From Atriophallophorus winterbourni (lineage: Eukaryota; Platyhelminthes; Trematoda; Plagiorchiida; Microphallidae): a DNA stretch of 64,000 nucleotides. The position numbers and the translations under genes are program-made. Of this stretch, positions 56,561-64,000 are shown piece by piece. Under the pieces are notes generated by a model. That model was not told the DNA's origin. It ran no database searches and saw only the letters and a program-made list of their open reading frames with translations. Numbering within the stretch: the stretch's first letter is position 1; every line of letters starts with the position of its first letter. The stretch is from NCBI GenBank assembly GCA_013407085.1, contig JACCGJ010013473.1, forward strand, positions 1 to 64,000. Reading direction: 5' to 3'.

Positions 56561-57110
56561 AGAACTCAGAACTCAGAATATTTTATGGTAGAAAAAGCAA
56601 GCTCAACAGATTCTGATCGTGTGATTTCTTCAGTCAAACAGTTTCAAGTGAAACAAATACTTACGGACAAAACATTACGACGTATAATCAATCAAGAATG
56701 CGGAATGCCTGAAGCCTTTGAATGCCTTTGTCTTCGAGTGAGATCATTGGTCTTTAGCAAGTGTTTAAGGTGATGGTTTACAGAATGAAGGATTTTGAAT
56801 GTCAACATAAGGTCACTACGTATCCGCCGTTAGTTAAAATCGTGTAGGTTCAGTTTAAACATTCGCTCCGTGAAAGGTAAATTTCTGTACCGGGAGACCA
56901 ACTTTGTAGCATGATGATAAATCCTGTCGACGAGTTCGATATCCTTCCTCAGCCATGGTGCCCAGGCTTGAATGGAACATTCCATAACAGGACGTATATA
57001 CGTGTTAATTACCCGATGTAGGGTTTCGGGCGTAAAATTCCGGAATATTATTTTGAGAAGACTCAAGATACGGCAAGCTTCATTGTACAAAATTACCAAT
57101 AGCTTATGAA
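56561..57110 (-). mobile_element. CR1-like LINE C-terminal part, antisense
   Basis: The - strand frame at 56830-57099 reads RILSLLKIIFRNFTPETLHR, VMECSIQAWAPWLRKDIELV and RYRNLPFTERMFKLNLHDFN. Same family as 2640-3890 but less decayed. Tandem CAGAACT repeats at 56561-56577 mark the 3' end. Confidence 0.88.
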
Positions 57111-57399
57111 GACAACTAATTATATAAGAGGTTCACCTATTCTCGTTAACCATATTGAAATTCTTTCTGCTTTCCTGATGAATAATTACTTACCATATAT
57201 GTAAACGTATTAATATTCACAAGCTCATCTTATAGCTTCCTGTAATATTCTACCTTATTATAATTCACAATATTCCTCTTCTTATAATAATTATATACCT
57301 CAAAGTTTATTTTATAATCCATATGTATCTCACTTCACTTATGAACCATACTTTAATCCTAATACCACGTTTTTCAAAACATATGAATTAAATTTTTAG

Positions 57400-59106
57400 C
57401 CTATAAAACTTTCTTTTGCACCCACAAATCCTTAAACTTTCGAAGTTTGTGTTGTTCATTTTCTTGTCATCAATGCTAGATCAATTATACCTAAAATCCT
57501 ACATACTAAAATCTTACCTTTTTTTAAACATGTAGACATTTTTCTTATAATTGAATCCTGGACTCGTGATGATCACTTTGATTCAAAACTCATCATAACT
57601 AACTATCTGATATTTAGGAGAAACCGTACTCTCAAACGAAGTGGCGGTTGCCTTATTCATGTGAATTCAAGATTTAAAGCTGATAGCATAACATCATAGA
57701 ATTTAATAGAACTTGAAGATTCATTATGGATAGAACTACCTATAGTAGATCTTTTAATGGGTTGCATCTACTACCCTCCTGGTTAAACTTCATCTAATCT
57801 AGAAACATCAACTCGAGCATTTATCGAAGCGTTTTCACATCACACACGTCATAAACCTATAGCCGGTGACTTTAACATGGTTAATTTAATCTGGCACGAA
57901 CATAATTAAGTTAGCTCTCATACAAATTTTATAAAAACGCTGGACTTACTTGGATACAAACAATTTAATGATAGACCGACTAGAAAGGACAACATTCTTG
58001 ACATAGACTTTATTTTAAATATTGATCCAACCAATTTACTTATATTGCTTCTCTCTATAATGGGGATGATAAAATATTATCCTTCCATCTACCGTGCAAA
58101 CCTACCAATGAGGTCAAGACTCTTCACAGTTACATCGATTGGAACATACTTTCAGCACTTATGACGATTGAAGATTGGTCTCAATTCTTCCTTTCAAATG
58201 ATTTTGCAAGTATATATTCTACATTCAATTCGAATATTACAGGTTCAATCCTTAAAAGCAGATAAAACAAACTAGGCTAAAAAATAAAAGAATTGTCTAC
58301 AGTTGCAATAAACAATAATGTTATTTCTCCTTGTTTACGTTTCTATGAACTATCAAGTGACCGCAAACTTATACTAGATCACACGTTGAAAGTATCAGAA
58401 AATAGAGCACTAAACAATTGTGATAAGCTAAAATCACTTGACAGACTATTAAAATCACGATATTTAAAATCAGCCAGCAAAGTAGATTTTATTATTTTGG
58501 ATCGAACTTATAATTCTTCAGATATAAGTATTACAGACCTCAATACAGTCTGTGAAGAATTTCTTATATATTTAGGCACTACATACAATACTGCTATTTA
58601 TGAAGTTATCACAAGAGCATTTCGGACACCTAGTGTAATACACACTATATGCATAATTCTGAATGATATTAATGGAGTCTGCAAGCAAACTGAATTGAGT
58701 ATCGAGACAGACATCACAGGCATTCCACCTGCCATTGGCAGAATGGGTGGTAATGATTTCGATCTCCTACTACTGAATTTATTCGACACTTCAATTGAAT
58801 CTGGAATCTTCTTTTTAGAATGGAAATACTCTGTCCTAAGACCCACACATAAATCTGGCTCGAAGCACACGGTATAAAAATATCGGCCAACTAAACACAC
58901 AGCAATACTATCTAAAGTACTTGAAAAATAGTCAAAAACGGTATCTTAATTCACTTCTAAAATATATAATACTCAACTCCTCTTTGAATGAATTCAAATC
59001 ACATCTGGTTTCATTCCTTACCATAGACAAAATTTGCAATTTTCTCAACTTAGATGTTCTACCTGATGATATATATAATAATGGCATTCCTTGGTATCAA
59101 TATTAA
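57400..59106 (+). mobile_element. LINE with endonuclease and ORF2 tail, RT core deleted, sense
   Basis: Endonuclease blocks in broken frames: NARSIIPKILHTKILPF and IIESWTRDDHF (57460-57570), GCIYYPPG (57765), PIAGDFNMVNLIWHEHN (57860-57910), RPTRKDNILDIDFIL (57975-58015). The frame 58293-58877 then runs through the pre-RT linker to the RT start (FFLEWKYSVLRPTHKSGSKH; after a stop, KYRPTKHTAILSKVLEK near 58880-58925). The palm domain is missing and the sequence passes directly to an ORF2-tail-like end (LNSSLNEFKSHLVSFL, stop at 59104). Confidence 0.75.
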
Positions 59107-59139
59107 ATAACATTTCATAACGTTCGAATGAACATACTC

Positions 59140-59690
59140 TCGCTTTCGAGTATTTACTTGACAGCATAATTTTTCAATCCACAGCAAAATGATACTGGTT
59201 CGGAGGAGAGCTCAACCTTTTTGAATAAAATCCTTCCGCCTAGCGGGCAGGATAGATCAATCTATTTCAAACAATCAAAATGAAAAAGTTTGGAAAATCA
59301 ACAACTGAGATCTTCACGCATCCTCTTCTTCTGCTGAATCGAAAGCAGAAGGATTAAAAAGCCGTTCGAGCTCAATTACGGCAATAAACATGGGTGCTTT
59401 TGCTAATAAGGCATGCCCTGAGAGTAGAGGAACATCACTATATCACTCCGGGTATCAAGACCATTCGTCTCAACGAATACAGAATTGCTGTTCTCATGGT
59501 GAAGACAGGAGCCCTTTTGGTAGAGAGTTCCAAGTGTTCACCACCCGCGTGGATAGCGTGCTCGCATTACTCAGCTTTAGCCTTCTACCTTCTGCAACTT
59601 AAGGTCATGAACACGAGTTCTCGACTGACCTACTACCCGAAGTATCGGAGAAACTCCTCTCCATATTGACAGAAAAGAATACGCCGTGTC
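59140..59690. other. probable 3' region of the next antisense LINE
   Basis: Overlapping + strand frames at 59390-59669 are best explained as the reverse of noncoding LINE sequence. Nothing specific was recognised. Confidence 0.35.
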
Positions 59691-60850
59691 CGAAGCAGGT
59701 CAAATCATTTCCTTCGAACTTCTAGGGGGTAGAGTTTCAGTAAGCTCCTTCTGTTCTCGTACGCGAGTTGCCGCATTCCACGAACCATCTTAGTGCGTGT
59801 CCTTTGTACCCTCTCCAAAGAGTTGCATTCGCCTTTAGACTGAGGAAATGCGTCAGGTAGCCCATATTCCAACAGAGGACGAACATACACATAAAAAGCG
59901 TCTCGAATATTTTCGGGGTAATGATCACAAATGAACGCCGAATCGCCCAGAGCATCCTGGTAGCGCTGCCTATTCTCCAACAAGTGTCAGCCTTAGACTT
60001 CAAGGAATTCATAACGAGAATTCTTAAGTCTTTTTCGATCGTCAACGCTCTGATAGGCTCACTTCCCGGAAAGTATTAACCAGCAGAGGTCCATAGTTTC
60101 AGATCATCCGTGTTTAAATCACAATCGGTGGCTACCGCGTCCGAAATGTCATTCGCGAAATTTTTGAAAAACAATGGGCCAAAAACTGATTCCGGGGGCA
60201 GTTCAGAGCTTACTATCATCTGTGAAGACAAAACTTCTTTCACACTTATGCGGTTTTACCGCCATGAGATAAATGCATCGATCCGCTTAAGAAGACTCCC
60301 TTGAATACCTAGACCCTCAAGCTTGACGAGCAATCGGCAGTGAGGCACGCGGTCGAGCTCCTTACAGAAGTCAATAAAAATGACATCGACCGCTTGACTA
60401 GAATGGGTCAAAGCCCACCAACATTCTCGCGCCAGGACCGAAGTACTTAGGCATGAGCGATTTTTGGTAAATCCATGTTGTTGTGGTCACCAACGCCCAC
60501 ACTCCAAAAGAAAGTGCTCTATTTTCCACTTAATCAACTTTTCTAAATAATTTTTATAGATCACAGAAGTTAGTGTGACTAACCTGCAATTAGAAGGACC
60601 ACTAGGGTCCCCACTCTTAAACATAGGTTTTATAATACCATGTTTCCGTTTTTACGGCAAGACCCATGATGTTACAGATTTTTAAACAAGCTGACCAGCA
60701 CAGCACGTTTGATTCTGCTCGTTAAACCAACGGATGAATACCCTCTAGTCTCGGCGCGAATTGTGTGTCTAACTGTTGCGACAGAAGTCTAACCGTCTCT
60801 ACATCTACATCGAGATCAGACGGGACCGCATTGTTCTTAGAGACCAAAAT
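59690..60850 (-). mobile_element. CR1-like LINE reverse-transcriptase remnant, antisense
   Basis: On the - strand from about 60830: a helical segment near 60790, NCRLVTLTSVIYKNYLEK near 60570, HGFTKNRSCLSTSVLAR and VDVIFIDFCKELDRVPHCRL (60360-60480), SELPPESVFGPLFFKNFAND near 60170, the catalytic site degraded (LNTDDLKLW near 60100), then LRILVMNSLKSKADTC and VYVRPLLEYGLPD, ending with RTKMVRGMRQLAYENRRSLL at 59720-59830. Frameshifts and stops throughout. A different family from the 48-51 kb element. Confidence 0.85.
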
Positions 60851-61363
60851 GATGCATACAATTTAACCATTGCTCAACCTTGAAAATGTTTTTTGCAAAT
60901 GTACATACTACAATCTGATTGTACCAACCTTTTAGAAATTATTGATCTTGACCAACATGCCTTAGAATTCAAAAAAATGAAATTTTTATTCACTTATTTA
61001 TTTATATTGTTTTGATGAATGTATTGTGGTTGTTAGGTGACTCCTACATCTGAGAATTTAAAGATCGACATTTAGCCATGTTTGGTTGTTACAATCTCAT
61101 TATGACCGGTAACTAATAGGGAGAGATCGAATGATGTGCCTGAAGAAAATACAGAGAAGTCAGGTCAAGCTAAGTCATCGGCGACCAAGTTTGCCTCTCA
61201 TTTGACGAAACAAATGTCAGTTGAGAATCGAGAAATTTAATGCAAGTGCTGAATCTCGCGTGGTGAATGACGATCAAGTTTTGAATGCAAGGCAGAAGTC
61301 AGTTACTCGTGATCCGTGAAAAGGAGGAAATCATGATCTTCTAAGGAAGACGGAAAATGCCGG
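60851..61363. other. unassigned stretch
   Basis: No family recognised between the LINE and the segmental duplication. Confidence 0.4.
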
Positions 61364-62399
61364 ATGGAAGACTTTGTGAACGGTCTCTTGAATAAAGTCA
61401 TTCCGAAAGAGTTTTGTCATTGGGTTAATCTATTGTCGAACGATCGTACACTTGGTTCTGGCACCGTTTAAGTAGCAGATTTAAAGATACCAAGAATAAT
61501 TGAGAGCGCAGACCCATCGGGAAAGAAAAATCAGCCCGTAATCCTCTTTTATTTCATCGGGCTGAGCTCCTTTAACTTTACCAAAACACAAATGCGTTCG
61601 CGGAAATAATTTTCACTTAGTTCTTGTTAGGGACCCGAATATGGAACTTCCTCCTAGAAACTTGAAAGACGCGATGAGAAAACAAACTATAATATCGCCG
61701 AGTAACTGAAACTGAATTGGGTTGTTGAAAACAAATCAAGATATTTGTGAACGATACTTTGTGGTTGCTGTCATATAACACAACATTTCACGTATATTGA
61801 TTTTCAATTGGTTTTATCAGGTAAGGAAAGCAGATTCATTCTTTGTATTAAATTCTTCGAAGTTCGGTATATAAATCTCCATTATGTAACCACTTTCAAA
61901 CAAGATGCTTCAAAAAACGTTTTATCTGAATAGAGAATCACAGTATGGATTATGCAAAATCCCGACAATAACAGGGTTTCTTGTCTATCACATTCTGCCT
62001 GCTTGTTGCGTTTTGTGAGTTTTTATTGCCAGTTTAAGACTGCGAGCTTTGTAGTGAAAAAGCTTGAAACACTGATAATAGGCACTAATTTAATTGAAGT
62101 GATCTTTAAATGGCTTGTTAGAGCTGGTCAATTGTTTACACATTAGACATTGGATGTTAAAATAAATCTCCAGAGAACACACTTTTGAGGAGTGCCTACA
62201 ACGTTTCATTGTACGACCAGATATCATTTTTGGCACATCAACTCAAATCAATATACAAAAAACAAAGGAAATCTAGCATGACAAGAACCTGTGAGGCTTT
62301 TAGTTGTGACCATTCAAAACGTCGATATTTTGTATCACATATTTGTATCACATATTACAGTGAATTATTCGAATTTCCATAATGTTTGTTTTTTTCAAG

Positions 62400-62458
62400 G
62401 CTCAGTATGAATTCCTGCATCGGTTCCTCGAAACCGAGTCGCGGTCACGCTAACAGAG
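62400..62458 (+). pseudogene. duplicated RPTP catalytic exon 7 with in-frame stop
   Basis: Same acceptor, length (59 nt) and donor as 45945-46003. The peptide AQYEFLHRFLETESRSR is unchanged, but the next codon GAA is now TAA (62451-62453). With no upstream catalytic exons nearby it can only be used if spliced from the main gene, which would end the protein there. Confidence 0.9.
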
Positions 62459-63407
62459 GTAAGGAAAACGATTTCCGCGGTTATTGGATTCAATCCAGTT
62501 ATATTGATAAGCAATTCCTCATCATAGTTATATCGAAAGTAGTTGTGCATTAACATCATCTGCTAATACCGAAATACCACAAAATAATGAAGATGTCAAA
62601 TTTGCACTGAATACGTCTACAAGGTTATTTTGGATTTAAGACGACATGAATTGCGTGAGTTTCTATAACAAAAACACATTTATATTATATATGTTTTCAT
62701 AAGTAGCATTCAGATATTGAGAACATAAATAGGAGCTTCCTTATTTATTTGTGTTGACAGATTTTATCATGAATCTATGTTGAAAAACTAATAATTCGAG
62801 CCACAATTGTTATCATTAAAAGATATTTTTACACGGGTAAGGATACCAACTTCAATCTTGTTAGATGTCAGTGTTCTACTTTCCACACTGCGTGTGGGCA
62901 ACGTTTTGTTTGTATTGCCATAGACCATGCATAAACGTGAATTCGAAAACGCAACTTTTCACTAATATTTTCGAATTTTTCTCTCAGGGCTAGGTACTCT
63001 AAGAGTAGCTCGACTTACTTCAAGTCTCTGATTGCGCAGTAGTTTGCTTTGCGGCAAGTTTGTTTTTTTATACTCCATAGATTAGCTCTTGATCTGGCAA
63101 TATCTACTCCTAGTACAGGATCTTACAGTCGTGCAAAACGTACACACTCTCTGGTGTTAGTAGCGGTGCATACGAACTAACATTCACTGACTTCAATAGA
63201 CACGGCAAAGAAAACGCCCACAAGAATTTGCTATAATCTCATTGTCGGTGAAATTATTTGTGTAATTGTATTGACATGATCTGGGATGACATCTCCCCCT
63301 ATGTTTGATCTGTTAATTTGCTGCGATAATTCACTCTCCATCATTGTGATTGTAACCAAATGAAAGACCAAACCCCTGACTAGTATCAAATAATATCTCA
63401 GAATGCT

Positions 63408-63506
63408 CATTTGCATGGATTTCCATCACACACACACACCCCACGACGGGTTTTGTGTTTTCTGCACTTATTAAGTAGGGGCAGTGGCATCAGGATCCGC
63501 ATGCGC
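63408..63506 (-). ncRNA. hammerhead-like repeat copy within the duplication
   Basis: Paralogue of 46960-47056. The reverse complement core (63445-63475) reads TTAATAAGTGCAGAAAACAC then AAAACCCGTC, more degraded than copy 1. Confidence 0.4.
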
Positions 63507-63727
63507 TTGAAACAGTGGAAGAAAATAACAAGTTTCGCTTGTATACCACAGTCGAATAAGGTTGATACGATTGAAAATTTTGGTCCATGCTCAATGATGC
63601 GAATCCTTTTACAAGTGTTCGGACACATGCGACACATTCAACAGTTACATACAAGTTCAACTTGTTAATACCACAAAATGTTCTCCAGTATCAAAGCACT
63701 TAACGATAACGTTGCATTTTTTTTCAG

Positions 63728-63752
63728 CAAATCATCAAGGACCGGTACATGA
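63728..63752 (+). pseudogene. duplicated terminal exon of the RPTP gene
   Basis: After ttttttttcag the frame used in copy 1 gives KSSRTGT and TGA at 63750-63752, the same stop as KSPRTGT at 47276-47300. Confidence 0.5.
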
Positions 63753-63872
63753 ATTTCCCCACAAATTTAAACATAGACACATTTATCAAACGTTTTATTC
63801 AGGCAAAACTGTGATCTTTTAACAGCCTTGAAACATTTTCGAACTATTTTCGTTATTGTTAATTGAAGGCTG

Positions 63873-63878
63873 AATAAA
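63873..63878 (+). promoter_or_regulatory. possible poly(A) signal AATAAA
   Basis: AATAAA about 120 bp after the duplicated terminal exon. The matching site in copy 1 (near 47408) reads AATTAC. Confidence 0.35.
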
Positions 63879-64000
63879 ATTTTCAATCAAACTGTTCTTT
63901 TGACTGCAGTATGTAATAATATTAATATTATATTCTGTTTTAACCAAAACATGTGATATATGATCGGCGTATCGAAATTTGAAAAACAGAAGACAAACAA

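Larger units (their letters stand above)
54502..56603 (+). repeat. 1,050-bp tandem duplication of chimeric retroelement DNA
   Basis: Two direct units at a constant 1,050-bp offset: about 54502-55551 and 55552-56601. Each holds the gag tail, one LTR, a Gypsy-like protease fragment and the 3' tip of an antisense LINE. The join sits at gcaagctgctag (about 55548-55559). Only scattered substitutions separate the units, so the duplication is younger than the LTR divergence. Confidence 0.95.
61364..64000 (+). repeat. segmental duplication, copy 2 (runs off the window)
   Basis: Direct copy of 44913-47535, same orientation, offset about 16.45 kb. Contains a broken copy of the phosphatase Q-loop exon, the same intron, a hammerhead-like repeat and a terminal-exon copy. 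No other catalytic exon precedes it in the 14 kb between the copies. Confidence 0.95.

Overview
The window is AT-rich eukaryotic DNA. It carries one widely spaced, many-exon gene on the + strand, buried in introns full of decayed retrotransposons. GT-AG splicing, introns of 0.2 to 4.9 kb, abundant CR1/jockey-like and RTE-like non-LTR elements, BEL/Pao LTR sequence and hammerhead-ribozyme-like dispersed repeats fit a parasitic flatworm, most likely a digenean fluke. AT richness leans towards a schistosome-like genome. No species can be fixed from the sequence alone.

The gene (about 6.3-47.3 kb, possibly starting with a linker exon at 4.2 kb) encodes a receptor-type protein tyrosine phosphatase with one catalytic domain, similar in layout to the R3 class. 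I could follow 22 exons with matching phases, about 950 codons. The ectodomain part in the window is four tandem copies of a ~150-residue module. Each copy is encoded by the same three exons (here C, A and B; ~188, ~197 and 68 nt) with identical intron phases. The module resembles the membrane-proximal NGPLxPxxxYR domain that R3 phosphatases normally carry once. Then come a transmembrane exon, a juxtamembrane exon and seven catalytic exons holding the [16 protein letters not shown] and Q-loop motifs, so the enzyme looks active. The 5' end with the signal peptide was not found and probably lies upstream.

0-6 kb: poorly resolved sequence with a (TA)n tract, a 79-bp tandem duplication and antisense LINE pieces. 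6-34 kb: the ectodomain exons, separated by LINE/RTE fragments, a snap-back LINE end, a foldback element and several hammerhead-like repeats. 34-47 kb: a GATA microsatellite and the cytoplasmic exons. 47-61 kb: a retroelement graveyard with a fairly complete antisense EN+RT LINE, a gag-only BEL/Pao-like element with LTRs, a 1,050-bp tandem duplication of chimeric retroelement DNA, a LINE lacking its RT core, and another antisense RT remnant. 61.36-64 kb: a diverged second copy of the 3' end of the phosphatase gene (44.9-47.5 kb), in which the Q-loop exon has a stop codon.

Most useful observations: (1) tandem amplification of the juxtamembrane phosphatase module by symmetric phase 1-1 exon triplets; (2) a dispersed repeat whose conserved core matches a minimal type I hammerhead ribozyme; (3) the partial 3' duplication of the gene; (4) several LINE copies in which ORF1 or endonuclease is joined to the ORF2 tail with the RT core missing. 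All exon boundaries come from reading frame, splice sites and similarity among the repeats; no transcript data were available.
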